Notes: a model not told the origin generated them from the letters alone. DNA of 64,000 bases from an uncultured Collinsella sp. (GCA_900756765.1 CAAELE010000013.1:1-64000), one strand, 5' to 3'; counted from the stretch's first letter, positions 27,293 through 36,250 are shown. Made by a program: numbers and translations.

Positions 27293-28949
27293 GAAAGTTT
27301 GCTCCTTCCCGATCTTGTTTGCGCTGCTTGTCCTCCTGATCGGCGCCTGCGCGGTTGTGTTCCCCGCATCCGCGCAGGCCGCGCCGACCTCGACCGGTTC
27401 CATCACGGTGAGCGGCACCGTGGCGAGCAGCTACGACGCCTACCAGATCTTTAGCGCCAACGTCGTCGACGGCGACGGCGACGCCAAGATCGCCACCGAC
27501 CTCGCCTGGGCAAGCGACGCCGTGCGCGACGCCGCGCTGCCTGTGCTGCACAGCGCCGGCATGCCCAATTCCCAGACCACCGCGCAGGAAGCTGCCGAGT
27601 GGCTCAACACCGATTCCCACCTTACGAGCGCGCTGAGCGCACAGCTCGCTCGTTCCCTCCAGAGCTCTGGCGCCAAGTTCGTGGCCCTTAACGCGGGCAC
27701 GACGGCCGAGCTGCCCTGCGGCTACTGGCTCATCGTCGCCAGAGACGACGCCATCGCCCAGGGCGAGGCCGGCACCGCGCCGGTCATGGCCCTGGTGGGC
27801 GGCAGTGCCGTCACCGTCAAACCCAAGGCGGCGACGCCCAAGGTGTCCAAGCACGTGCTGGAGGACGGCACCGCCGCCTGGCAGAAGGCCGCCGACGCCA
27901 CGGTCGCCGACGACCTGTACTGGCGCCTCTCTGCCACGGTTCCGGCGGGGCTCACGGCCTACGACGCCTATGCGGTGCAGTTCGTCGACACCATGAGCGC
28001 GGGGCTCGACCCCTCCAAGGTCGCCGCGAGCATGCGCGTGTACGTGGCGGCGGGCGCGGACGGCGGCTTCGGCGCCGTCTCGGCCGGCAAGGACGGGCGC
28101 GCCGGCACCGAGCCCGCGAAGGGCTGGACCGACATCACGGCCCAGTGCAGGGTCTCGGTCGACGGCAAGACCTTCACCGTGCGCACCGGCGACCTGATCG
28201 CCGCGCTCGGCGGAGCCGACGCCTTCACCGCGGGCGCGCGCGTGGTCGCCGTGTACAACGCACCGCTCAACAGCGCGTGCAACCACGGCATCGCGAAGGG
28301 CAACCCCAACGAGGTCTACCTGCGCTACCCGCGCTCTCCTCTTGCCGACCAGTCCGGCGACGCCGGCTTCACCCACACGCCGAGCGACGATGCGTGCGTC
28401 TACACCTGGGATCTCGCGCTCACCAAGCGCGGCAGCGACGGCGATAAGCCGCTGCCCGGTGCGGTCCTGAGCATCGCCGATGACCGCGGTCGCACGCTGG
28501 CGGCCGACGGCACGTGGGATGCGCAAGGTAAGGCCACCGTCACCACGGGCGAGGACGGCCGCGTGACCGTCTCGGGTGTGGACTCGGGCAAGCTGGAGGT
28601 CCGCGAGCTCAAGGCGCCCAAGGGCTACACCGCCTTTGAGGGCACGCGCTGTGTGACGGTCAAGGCCGAGGGCCTGGACGTCGACCAGGTGGCCGCCGCC
28701 AAGCCCAGGCTCACCATCACGGCCGAGTCGCCCCTGCGCGCCGACAGCGCGGATGGGTCGACGGGCAGCCTGGAGGCGTCGCTCATCAACACGCCCACCG
28801 GCACACCCCCTAGCATTACCACCGGAGGCTTTATGCCCTCGACTGGCGATATGGCAATGTACGCCGCGGCCGCCGCAGCGGTCGCCGGAGCCGCGCTCAT
28901 CGTGGTCGCGCTCCTGGTCAAGCGGGGAGGTGGCAGCCATAAAGAGTAG
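27285..28949 (+). CDS. Isopeptide-forming fimbrial protein, MPSTG-anchored (SpaH/EbpB-like)
   Basis: A 554-residue secreted pilin subunit. A signal peptide (KKVCSFPILFALLVLLIGAC...AQAAP) precedes domains typical of sortase-assembled pilins: YDAYQIFSANVVDGD at the N-terminus, a TPKVSKHVLEDG block and a collagen-binding B-like domain with the E-box-type LEVRELKAPKGYTAF near the end. The C-terminus is FMPSTGD, a hydrophobic helix and KR, i.e. MPSTG in place of LPxTG. The start is taken as GTG at 27285 after GGGAGGCGAG, overlapping the adhesin stop by 8 bases. The gene is far richer in G and C than both pilus neighbours, suggesting mosaic origin. Confidence 0.85.
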   Translation: MNKKVCSFPILFALLVLLIGACAVVFPASAQAAPTSTGSITVSGTVASSYDAYQIFSANVVDGDGDAKIATDLAWASDAVRDAALPVLHSAGMPNSQTTAQEAAEWLNTDSHLTSALSAQLARSLQSSGAKFVALNAGTTAELPCGYWLIVARDDAIAQGEAGTAPVMALVGGSAVTVKPKAATPKVSKHVLEDGTAAWQKAADATVADDLYWRLSATVPAGLTAYDAYAVQFVDTMSAGLDPSKVAASMRVYVAAGADGGFGAVSAGKDGRAGTEPAKGWTDITAQCRVSVDGKTFTVRTGDLIAALGGADAFTAGARVVAVYNAPLNSACNHGIAKGNPNEVYLRYPRSPLADQSGDAGFTHTPSDDACVYTWDLALTKRGSDGDKPLPGAVLSIADDRGRTLAADGTWDAQGKATVTTGEDGRVTVSGVDSGKLEVRELKAPKGYTAFEGTRCVTVKAEGLDVDQVAAAKPRLTITAESPLRADSADGSTGSLEASLINTPTGTPPSITTGGFMPSTGDMAMYAAAAAAVAGAALIVVALLVKRGGGSHKE

Positions 28950-29057
28950 CTGGCAGCCCCACAGAGAGCGGGGCGAGACGTAGCGAAGTAGATGCTAAGA
29001 CACAGACAGATGATGATCGATCAAATGAGAACCAACTGGAAAACGGAGGAAAAGAAG

Positions 29058-30719
29058 ATGAGCATGAGCAAGAACATCGCACGCCTGGCAGTAACCGCCG
29101 GCCTCACAGCAGCGTTGAGCTTCGGCGGCGTCATGGCCCCGGTGACCATGGCGTTTGCTGAGGAGGGTGCTGCCCCCAGCTATTCGCTCACGATTAACAA
29201 GTCCGTGGACAATGACTCCACTTCGTTCAAGGCGTATCAGATTTTTAAGGCTGACGTTATTGACGGAACGTCCGGTAAGGTTGCGTCCAACATTGAGTGG
29301 GCGAGTAGTGGCGCAGAGTCTGCGGTCCTGGATGTGCTTGTTGATAATAATGCCTCAGGGATTACCTTAAACTCGCCCGCTTCTGACGTTGCCGACTTCC
29401 TTTCCAAGATCACTGAAACCACTGATACCACGAGTCTGCCGCAGAGCAGCATCCTTAACAAGATTGCCTTGGCTGTAGAGAAGAAAGTTACCGCTACGGG
29501 CGATTCCTTTGCCGCCGGTAGCGCTTTCACCACTACGAGCGCTGGCTACTACCTGTTCATGACCGATACCAACTCGCTCAAAGCGAATGAGAAGCAGACC
29601 GGTACCTCGCCGATCTTTGCAGTCGTGGGCGGCAACGCAGTGGCCGTTACCGAGAAGACGAGCATCCCGACCGTGACGAAGCAGGTCATGGACGATGGTG
29701 CGGACAACGACTGGAAGAACAAGGCGGACTCCCAGATGGGTCAGACCGTTCAGTACAAACTGACCGGCACGGTTGCAAGCAATGTCGACACGTTTAGCAC
29801 CTACCATTATGAGTTCCACGATGAGCTGTCTGCCGGTTTGACTGTTGATGGGTCCACTGTCAAGGCCGTGATTGGTGAGACTAAGATCACGCCTACTTCT
29901 GTGACCGTGTCTGATCCCGATTCAAATGGCAGAACGGTCTTGAGCGTAAAGTTTGACGATCTTAAGACTGCCGCCACGACGGTCGGCGTCACTGTCGGCG
30001 AGAATACAAGGGTCGTTGTCACGTACAGCGCCAGGCTCGACCCGAATAAGTCCCAGCATGTCGTTGTCGGTGGCACGGGCAACTCCAACACCGTCAAGCT
30101 CATCTACTCCAACAACCCTGGCCACAATTCCCTGGGTGAGTCTGTGCCCGACACCGTGCGCGACTACACCTATGCGCTCAAGCTCGTCAAGAAGGACGCG
30201 ACGGATGAGAGTAAGAAACTTAGGGGCGTAAAGTTCACCATCTGTGCCACTGATCCCGACGATACTGCATCCAAGGGCAAGTATGTCCAGGAGAATGGCT
30301 CCCTCGGTACTAAGGCTTATGAGTTCACAACCACCGACTCCGGCGAGATTTACGTCAAGGGCCTCGATGCCGGCACCTACACCGTCAAGGAGACCCATAC
30401 GCTCGCCGGCTACAACACCATCCCCAATTTCACCTTCACCATCAGAGCCAATGGATTCAACCAGGCAGAGGGAGAGGGAGAAAACAAGATTACGGTCGAT
30501 ACGAGCACCGAGGGTTCCAATTTGGTCGAGGTTGACACGACTAACACGGACAACGGTACTGCTGCCTTGATCGTCAAAAACAAGCAGGGTTCCGGCCTCC
30601 CGCTCACCGGCCTTAACGGCGTGACCTTCACTTGGATCGCTGGTGGCGCGGTGCTGTGCATCGGCGTGGCGCACCTCATCCGCAGCCGTAAGCAGGCCGA
30701 GGAGTCCGAGCAGGAGTAA
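29058..30719 (+). CDS. Major pilin backbone, LPLTG-anchored (SpaH/EbpB family)
   Basis: A 553-residue pilin. Signal peptide ends near MAFAEEGA. The mature protein has the family order: SFKAYQIFKADVIDG, a pilin-motif region with TVTKQVMDDGADNDWKNK whose Lys probably links subunits, a middle Ig-like domain, and a C-terminal domain with E-box TYTVKETHTLAGYN. Sorting signal LPLTG (after GSG), membrane helix and SRKQAEE tail. Internal Lys-Asn isopeptide bonds are expected from the family. GGAGGA precedes the start; 108 bases separate it from the preceding pilin. As the canonical LPxTG pilin beside the sortase it is the likely shaft. Confidence 0.88.
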   Translation: MSMSKNIARLAVTAGLTAALSFGGVMAPVTMAFAEEGAAPSYSLTINKSVDNDSTSFKAYQIFKADVIDGTSGKVASNIEWASSGAESAVLDVLVDNNASGITLNSPASDVADFLSKITETTDTTSLPQSSILNKIALAVEKKVTATGDSFAAGSAFTTTSAGYYLFMTDTNSLKANEKQTGTSPIFAVVGGNAVAVTEKTSIPTVTKQVMDDGADNDWKNKADSQMGQTVQYKLTGTVASNVDTFSTYHYEFHDELSAGLTVDGSTVKAVIGETKITPTSVTVSDPDSNGRTVLSVKFDDLKTAATTVGVTVGENTRVVVTYSARLDPNKSQHVVVGGTGNSNTVKLIYSNNPGHNSLGESVPDTVRDYTYALKLVKKDATDESKKLRGVKFTICATDPDDTASKGKYVQENGSLGTKAYEFTTTDSGEIYVKGLDAGTYTVKETHTLAGYNTIPNFTFTIRANGFNQAEGEGENKITVDTSTEGSNLVEVDTTNTDNGTAALIVKNKQGSGLPLTGLNGVTFTWIAGGAVLCIGVAHLIRSRKQAEESEQE

Positions 30720-30819
30720 CGCTCACTCATCCATCCCTTTGGCAGGTGGGATGTGATGGCCATGAGACTTGCGGACACTTTTCTCGTCCATTGACGTTCT
30801 TGCTTTGCCATTCTCTTTT

Positions 30820-30856
30820 CGGGGCAGACTCCGCACTGGAGTTTGCCCCGTTTTGT
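30820..30856 (+). terminator. Terminator after the backbone pilin
   Basis: A 13-bp stem (30820-30832 with 30838-30850, one G-T pair) with TTTT after it. Read-through to the sortase is probably partial. Confidence 0.8.
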
Positions 30857-30929
30857 ATCTGCGAGCCCGCGCTGCGCTATCCTGCTTGGTGCAGCTCTCT
30901 AGCGCAACCTGACGAAAGTGGTGTGGCCG

Positions 30930-31820
30930 ATGTCACGTGCAAACAAACACTCTAAGCCCGCGGGCGGCAAGCGCCGCCGCAAGCGGCTGCCGCGCTGGGC
31001 CGACCGGCTTATCACCATCGTCATCATCCTTATTGGTGTGGGCCTTATGACCTGGCCGTGGATCTTGGACCGGCTCGAGGCCTCGGGCGTGTTCAACCAG
31101 ATCAGCACCGTGTCCAGCACCGTGGACGCGCTGTCTGCCGAGGAACGCGAGCGCATCCTGCTCCAGGCGCGCTCCTTTAACGAGCAGCTGGCGGGCGAGG
31201 CCACCGAGCTTCCCGCCGACCAGATCGAGCCCTACGCCCAGCAGCTCATCTTTGACCGCGACCCCATGATGAGCTGGGTCGAGATTCCCTCCATCGACGT
31301 GAGCATGCCCATCTACCACGGCACGAGCGAAGAAGTCCTCATGGCGGGCGTCGGCCACCTGGAGGGCACGAGCCTGCCGGTGGGCGGCACCTCGACGCAT
31401 TGCGTGCTCATCGCGCACTCGGGCATGCGCAACCTGAGCATGTTCGACGACATCCATTCGCTGGAGCCCGGCGACCTGGTGCTGCTGCACACCATGAACA
31501 AGACGCTCGCCTACAAGATGGTGGACTCCGAGGTCGTGCTGCCCGAGGAGATGGAGTCGCTGACCATCGAGCCCGGCGCCGACAAAGTGACACTCGTCAC
31601 CTGCACGCCCTACGGTGTGAACGACCATCGCCTGCTGGTGCATTGCGTGCGCACCAAGTACAACAAGAAGGACGTCGACAAGCAAAAGTCGCTGGCCGGC
31701 CGCCACTGGGGCAAGCGCGAGTTCGCCGTGCTCATCGTGGTCGTGGCCATTGTGCTGTTGCTGCTGGACATCGTGATCCACGCGGTCCGCAAGCGCCGTA
31801 AGGCCAAGGCCTCGGCATAG
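30930..31820 (+). CDS. Class C (pilus) sortase
   Basis: A 296-residue membrane transpeptidase that polymerises pilins by joining the cleaved LPxTG of one to the Lys of the next. It has an N-terminal helix (about 25-48) and a C-terminal helix followed by a basic tail, the class C layout. The catalytic residues are His163 (LIAHSG), Cys225 (LVTCTPYG) and Arg234 (DHRLLV). FDRDPMMSW upstream of the core is the expected lid motif position. The start is put at ATG 30930; GTG at 30918 is possible. It is the only sortase in the window and closes the pilus locus. Confidence 0.93.
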   Translation: MSRANKHSKPAGGKRRRKRLPRWADRLITIVIILIGVGLMTWPWILDRLEASGVFNQISTVSSTVDALSAEERERILLQARSFNEQLAGEATELPADQIEPYAQQLIFDRDPMMSWVEIPSIDVSMPIYHGTSEEVLMAGVGHLEGTSLPVGGTSTHCVLIAHSGMRNLSMFDDIHSLEPGDLVLLHTMNKTLAYKMVDSEVVLPEEMESLTIEPGADKVTLVTCTPYGVNDHRLLVHCVRTKYNKKDVDKQKSLAGRHWGKREFAVLIVVVAIVLLLLDIVIHAVRKRRKAKASA

Positions 31821-31833
31821 GACATTGTTCGGA

Positions 31834-31868
31834 ACCACCGCAATGGGGACAGGTACCTTTGTGGTGGT
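31834..31868. repeat. Imperfect hairpin of the GGGGACAGG family after the sortase
   Basis: ACCACCGCAA...TTTGTGGTGGT around GGGGACAGGTACC. Two mismatches in the left arm. A copy of the second hairpin family follows directly. Confidence 0.6.
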
Positions 31869-31878
31869 CGAGACTTCC

Positions 31879-31941
31879 AAACCATCACAACATTCGATGA
31901 AAATCGCGATTTTGGCGAAAAGCGTCGATTGTTGTGATGGT
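31879..31941. repeat. Hairpin of the CATCACAACATTCG family (copy 4)
   Basis: AACCATCACAACATTCGA pairs with TCGATTGTTGTGATGGT (31925-31941, one mismatch). The centre matches copy 3. Confidence 0.7.
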
Positions 31942-32024
31942 CTTCGTTGCGGGCGGGATGCTTTTCGTTTTGGGCGCGACGGTTTTCGTTTCGGGCGGGA
32001 CGGTTTTCGTTGTGGACGGTGCGG
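31941..32024. repeat. Four tandem 21-bp repeats
   Basis: Four units of the form TTTTCGTTTCGGGCGGGACGG less one base, starting at 31941, 31962, 31983 and 32004, with increasing divergence at the ends. The period of 21 is a multiple of 3; on the minus strand it would read as a 7-residue repeat, but no supported gene is there. It lies in the 345-base gap between the sortase and gatC. Confidence 0.75.
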
Positions 32025-32165
32025 TTCCGCTGCAGAATCGCCAGCCCGCCGCCTGTCAACTGCCGCCCTCGTTACGTTTTCGCTGCATTTAGGTAAAGCA
32101 CCTGCTCCAAGCGGCGTTGCCTTGTATACTAGAGCGGTTTATCTGTTATGCGGAAGGGAGCGCCT

Positions 32166-32477
32166 ATGGCACTCAGCGAGAAAGACGTGCGCGGCATCGC
32201 CGAGTACGCAAAGATCGCACTGACCGATGACGAGCTCACCCAGATGACGTCCTACATGAACGACGCCGTCCAGATGCTCGAGCCCGTCTTGCAATATGAC
32301 TTGCCCGACGTGGAGCCCACGTTCCATCCCATCGGAAGCCTGTCCAACGTGATAGGCGACGACCTGCGCGAGCCCGAGCGCGACCTGCCGCTCGACGTTG
32401 CGCTCGAAAACGCCGGCAGCGCGCGCGACCGTTACTTCCGCGTGCCGTCCATTTTGGGAGAGGGGGAGAGCGAGTAA
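32166..32477 (+). CDS. gatC: Asp-tRNA(Asn)/Glu-tRNA(Gln) amidotransferase subunit C
   Basis: A 103-residue GatC, the small clamp that holds GatA and GatB together. The N-terminus ALSEKDVRGIAEYAKIALTDDEL and the DVEPTFHP segment are diagnostic. GAAGGGA precedes the start at 32166. Its stop overlaps the start of gatA by one base (TAATG). The order gatC-gatA-gatB with such overlaps indicates a single tightly coupled operon that makes Gln-tRNA or Asn-tRNA by amidation. Confidence 0.95.
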   Translation: MALSEKDVRGIAEYAKIALTDDELTQMTSYMNDAVQMLEPVLQYDLPDVEPTFHPIGSLSNVIGDDLREPERDLPLDVALENAGSARDRYFRVPSILGEGESE

Positions 32478-33991
32478 TGGCGCTAAGCTTCGATTCCCTT
32501 ACCGCCGCCCAGATCGCCGCGGGCGTTGCCGCCGGCGACTTTACCGCTACCGAGGTGGCCCAGGCCTCCCTTGCCGCCATCGAGGCGCGCGAGGGCGGGG
32601 TCCAGGCATTCCTGCAGGTGGCGCCCGAGCTCGCGCTCGAGGCCGCTGCGCGCGTGGATGCCGACCGTGCCGCAGGCAAGCCGCTGCCCCCGCTCGCGGG
32701 CGTGCCGCTGGCCATCAAGGACAACATGAACCTCGTGGGCGCACGCACCACCTGCGCTTCCCGCATGCTCGGGGACTACCAGAGCGTCTACACCGCTACC
32801 TGCGTCCAGCGCATGCTCGATGCCGGCTGCCTACCCATGGGCAAGGCCAACATGGATGAGTTTGCCTTTGGCAGCTCCACCGAGAGCTCGGCGTTCCACC
32901 GCACCAACAACCCTTGGGATACCGAGCGCGTGCCCGGCGGCTCCTCGGGCGGTTCCGCTGCAGCTGTCGCCGCGGGCGAGGTCGCGCTCTCGCTGGGTTC
33001 GGACACCGGCGGCTCCATTCGCCAGCCGGCGTCGCTGTGCGGCGTGGTGGGCTTAAAGCCCACGTATGGTGCCGTGAGCCGTTACGGCGTGGTTGCCTTT
33101 GGCTCGTCGCTCGACCAGGTGGGCCCCTTTGGCCGCACGGTCGAGGATGTCGCGCTGGCCATGAACGCGCTTACCGGCGCGGGCCACGATCCGTACGACT
33201 GCACCAGCCAGGATTGCGCTGTCGACTTTACCGAGCACCTCAACGACAGCATCGAGGGCAAGCGCGTGGGCATCATCCCCGCGTTTATGGAGGCCGAGGG
33301 CCTGACGCCCGAGGTTAAGGCCGCTGTTCAGCGCGCCGCCCAGGAGCTGCAGAACCAGGGCGCCGAGCTGGTCGAGGTCGACCTGCCGCACCTGGACGCC
33401 GCCATCGCCGCCTACTACGTTATCGGCCCGGCCGAGGCGTTCTCCAACCTGGCCCGCTTCGACGGCATTCGCTACGGCTACCAGGAGGAGGGCTGCGCCA
33501 ACCTGTCCGACCAGAGCTCGCTGTCGCGCGCCCACGGCTTTGGCGCCGAGGCCAAACGCCGTCAGATGCTCGGCGCCTACCTGCTGAGCTCGGGCGTGTA
33601 CGACAAGTATTACTACGCTGCGCAAAAGGCCCGCACGCTCATCACGCAGGACTACGACGCCGCGTATGCCAAGGTGGACACCATCCTGATGCCCGCCTCA
33701 CCGCGCACGGCCTTTAAGTTTGGCGAGCTCAGCGACCCCACGCAGATGTACCTCTCCGACCTGTACACCATCTCGCTCAACATTTGCGGCAACGGTGGCA
33801 TCTCGGTTCCGCTGGGCCTGGGCGAGGACACTCAGCTGCCCGTTTCTGCCCAGCTGGTGGGTCCGGCCTTTAAGGACCGTCAACTGCTCACGTTTGCCCG
33901 CGCCCTGGAGCGCGGCTTTGCCGATGCCGCCACGGGTGCGCCCGCGCTTTCCGTCGCGCCCGATTTTGCCGGGAAGGGAGGCGAGCTGTAA
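32477..33991 (+). CDS. gatA: Amidotransferase subunit A
   Basis: A 504-residue amidase that releases ammonia from glutamine for GatB. The Ser-cisSer-Lys triad is complete: Lys81 (LAIKDNM), Ser156 (GGSSGGS) and Ser180 (DTGGSIRQPAS). Length is slightly above average for the family. It shares one base with the stop of gatC and one with the start of gatB, so all three are translationally coupled. Confidence 0.97.
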   Translation: MALSFDSLTAAQIAAGVAAGDFTATEVAQASLAAIEAREGGVQAFLQVAPELALEAAARVDADRAAGKPLPPLAGVPLAIKDNMNLVGARTTCASRMLGDYQSVYTATCVQRMLDAGCLPMGKANMDEFAFGSSTESSAFHRTNNPWDTERVPGGSSGGSAAAVAAGEVALSLGSDTGGSIRQPASLCGVVGLKPTYGAVSRYGVVAFGSSLDQVGPFGRTVEDVALAMNALTGAGHDPYDCTSQDCAVDFTEHLNDSIEGKRVGIIPAFMEAEGLTPEVKAAVQRAAQELQNQGAELVEVDLPHLDAAIAAYYVIGPAEAFSNLARFDGIRYGYQEEGCANLSDQSSLSRAHGFGAEAKRRQMLGAYLLSSGVYDKYYYAAQKARTLITQDYDAAYAKVDTILMPASPRTAFKFGELSDPTQMYLSDLYTISLNICGNGGISVPLGLGEDTQLPVSAQLVGPAFKDRQLLTFARALERGFADAATGAPALSVAPDFAGKGGEL

Positions 33992-35667
33992 TGAAGGAGC
34001 TTTCCGAGGTCCTGCAGGATTGGGAGGCCGTGATCGGCCTGGAGATCCATACCGAGCTCACCGCACTTGATACCAAGATGTTCTGCAACTGCAAGCTCAG
34101 CCACGATGACGAGCCCAACGCCAACGTGTGCCCGGTGTGCCTGGGCCTGCCCGGCGCCCTGCCGGTGCCCAACAAGCGCGCCATCGAGAGTATCGTCAAG
34201 GCCGGTCTCGCCACCAACTGCGAGATCCAGCGCCACTCGATGTTTTACCGCAAGCACTACTTCTATCCCGATATGGCCAAGAACTTCCAGACCACGCAGG
34301 GTCCGGTAGCCTTTGCCATGTACGGCCACCTGGATCTGGACGTGACCGGTCGCGGTGCCGCCGAGCGCCCCGATTGCGCGTTTGGTGAGGCCGAGGCCCA
34401 GAGCCTGGCGAGCGCCTCGGCCAACGCCGAGGGTCTGTCCACGTCCATGACGTCGACCATGCGCGAGGGCAATCAGCGCGCCGGCCATCTGGCCAGCTAT
34501 GACGCGTCCAACCTGCAGATGCCCGAGCGTCGCGAGGACGGTTCCTACACGGTGCCCATTCGCATCCTGCGCATCCATATGGAAGAGGACGCCGCCAAGA
34601 TGGTCCACGTGGGCGGCGCCGAGGGCCGCATTACCGCCGCGGCCGAGTCGCTCGTCGACTACAACCGCTGTGGCACGCCTTTGATTGAGCTCGTGACTGA
34701 GCCCGACTTGCGTACGCCCGAGGAAGCGCGCCTGTTTATGGAGAAGCTCCGTCGCATTTTTGTGACGCTGGGCATTTCGGACTGCTCCATGGAGAAGGGT
34801 TCCATGCGCTGCGACGGCAACGTGTCGCTGCGCCGCCGCGGCGAGACCAAGCTGGGCACCAAGACCGAGCTCAAGAACCTCAACTCGTTTAAGAGCCTGC
34901 ATGACGGCCTTGCCTACGAGATCTGCCGCCAGGCCGAGGTGCTCGAGGAGGGCGGCATCATCTATCAGGAGACCCGCCACTGGGAGCCCAGCCGCAAACG
35001 CACCGTGGTCATGCGTGTGAAGGAGACGGCCGACGACTATCGTCTGTTCCCCGATCCCGACCTGGCGCCGTTCGATCTGGACGACGAGTTCATCGACCGC
35101 TGCCGTGGCGAGATCCCCGAGCTGCCCGATGCCAAGCGCGCCCGTTTTGAGACCGACTTTGGCATTAAGGCGGCCGATGCCGAGCAGATCGCCGGCGACC
35201 CGGAGTTTGTCGAGTTCTTTGAGACGGCCGCTGCCGGTATGGCCGGCAAGGAGGCCCAGACGGTCGCAAACCTGCTGGTGAACGAGATGATCGCCTACCT
35301 TAAGGGTGCGGGTGTGTCGCTGGCCGAGTCCGGTATCGCGCCGGCTCAGGTGGCAGCGCTGGCCAAGCTGCTGGCGACCGATGCCATCAGCTCCAACCAG
35401 GCGCACGAGGTCTTTGAGGCCATGGCCCAGACCGGCGACGACCCCAACAAGATCGTCGACGAGCGCGGTATGCGTCAGGTGAGCGATGCCGGTGCGCTGC
35501 AGCCGATCGTGGACGAGGTGCTGGCTAACTGTGCCGATCAGGCGCAGCAGTATCGTGACGGCAACCAGAAGGTCATCGGCTTTTTGGTGGGCCAGTGCAT
35601 GAAGGCGAGCCGCGGCAAGGGCAACCCGAAGCTCTTCAACGAGTTGCTGAGAACGTCGCTCTCGTAA
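33991..35667 (+). CDS. gatB: Amidotransferase subunit B, with an extended central region
   Basis: A 558-residue kinase/tRNA-binding subunit that activates Glu-tRNA(Gln) or Asp-tRNA(Asn). The opening WEAVIGLEIHTEL, the zinc ligands CNC...CPVCLGLPG and the C-terminal YqeY/tail region (GFLVGQCMKASRGKGNP) are all present. It is longer than the usual 475-500 residues; about 60-70 extra residues fall around positions 115-190 (acidic, Ala/Ser-rich, then SYDASNLQMPERRED). The stop is followed after 4 bases by a large palindromic element that probably ends the transcript. Confidence 0.96.
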   Translation: MKELSEVLQDWEAVIGLEIHTELTALDTKMFCNCKLSHDDEPNANVCPVCLGLPGALPVPNKRAIESIVKAGLATNCEIQRHSMFYRKHYFYPDMAKNFQTTQGPVAFAMYGHLDLDVTGRGAAERPDCAFGEAEAQSLASASANAEGLSTSMTSTMREGNQRAGHLASYDASNLQMPERREDGSYTVPIRILRIHMEEDAAKMVHVGGAEGRITAAAESLVDYNRCGTPLIELVTEPDLRTPEEARLFMEKLRRIFVTLGISDCSMEKGSMRCDGNVSLRRRGETKLGTKTELKNLNSFKSLHDGLAYEICRQAEVLEEGGIIYQETRHWEPSRKRTVVMRVKETADDYRLFPDPDLAPFDLDDEFIDRCRGEIPELPDAKRARFETDFGIKAADAEQIAGDPEFVEFFETAAAGMAGKEAQTVANLLVNEMIAYLKGAGVSLAESGIAPAQVAALAKLLATDAISSNQAHEVFEAMAQTGDDPNKIVDERGMRQVSDAGALQPIVDEVLANCADQAQQYRDGNQKVIGFLVGQCMKASRGKGNPKLFNELLRTSLS

Positions 35668-35671
35668 ACGG

Positions 35672-35812
35672 GAACCCGGGAGCCCCGGCAGGGCGGGTGC
35701 TTCCTCAAAATTTCAAACAGTCCTGCGCAAGACGAAGGCCACATTAAGTGGCCTTCTTTGCGTGCGGAACTCATTTTGAGCAAGCACCCGCCCTGCCGGG
35801 GCTCCCGGGTTC
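35672..35812 (+). repeat. Structured palindromic element, copy A (3' end of gatB)
   Basis: Outer arms 35672-35711 and 35773-35812 form a 40-bp stem with one mismatch. The 61-base core holds ACAGTCCTG (35717-35725), a hairpin GAAGGCCAC-ATTAA-GTGGCCTTC, and CGTGCGGAACTC (35761-35772). These same core blocks occur in copy B on the minus strand at 52246-52379, while parts of the long stem differ in sequence but stay paired. It begins 4 bases after the gatB stop in the gene's direction and can act as its terminator. Whether it works as RNA or as DNA is not known. Confidence 0.75.
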
Positions 35813-35861
35813 TGTGACGACTCGGCCGTTCGGGTCAGGTGGGCTGAATGGAATTTGGTGA

Positions 35862-35891
35862 ATGAGGGCGCCGTTGGCGCCCTCATTTTTT
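35862..35891 (+). terminator. Intrinsic terminator
   Basis: ATGAGGGCGCC-GTT-GGCGCCCTCAT (35862-35886) with a run of six T. It follows the palindromic element and is the cleanest terminator in the gap. Confidence 0.85.
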
Positions 35892-35897
35892 GTGCGG

Positions 35898-35925
35898 GTG
35901 GCAAAGGGGCTGTCCCTTTGCCGCA
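35898..35925. repeat. Short AAAGGGGCTGTCCCTTT hairpin
   Basis: GGCAAAGGG (35900-35908) pairs with CCCTTTGCC (35914-35922). It appears to be a shortened member of the AAAGGGGACA family. Confidence 0.5.
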
Positions 35926-35948
35926 TTGTGGGAGTGACGGAAATCGGG

Positions 35949-36122
35949 GTCTAATACTTTTCCGCGAAGTGAACGACCTTATTTGGACCCCTGAAGCATC
36001 GACACTTTTTGGGCTCTGTTTCCTGCGGTTTTGTCGAGTGTTTCCTGCGGTTTTGCTGGCGAAAAATGCGGATGCTTCGGGGGTCCAATTTTGCTCGTTC
36101 ACTTCGCGGAAAAGTATTAGAC
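35949..36122. repeat. MITE-like element with about 52-bp inverted repeats
   Basis: GTCTAATACTTTTCCGCGAA at 35949 begins a 28-bp perfect arm repeated inverted at 36095-36122. The pairing continues with mismatches through 35979-36000 and 36071-36092. The 70-base centre holds two direct copies of GTTTCCTGCGGTTTTG. No gene is inside. It is unrelated in sequence to the element at 838-1067. Confidence 0.7.
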
Positions 36123-36250
36123 CTCGATTTGTTGGGTCGGGGGAGAGCCTTTCTTGGATGCCGGAGATGTACGTTGCGGCGGGCGGATTGCCAGAAGCTG
36201 GCTGTTCCGCACCTTAAGATTTCCAAAAAGTTAACCTTTGTTGACCTCAA

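Noticed and set aside
31941..32024. CRISPR array
   Set aside because: The repeats are contiguous 21-bp tandem units without spacers and no cas gene is nearby.
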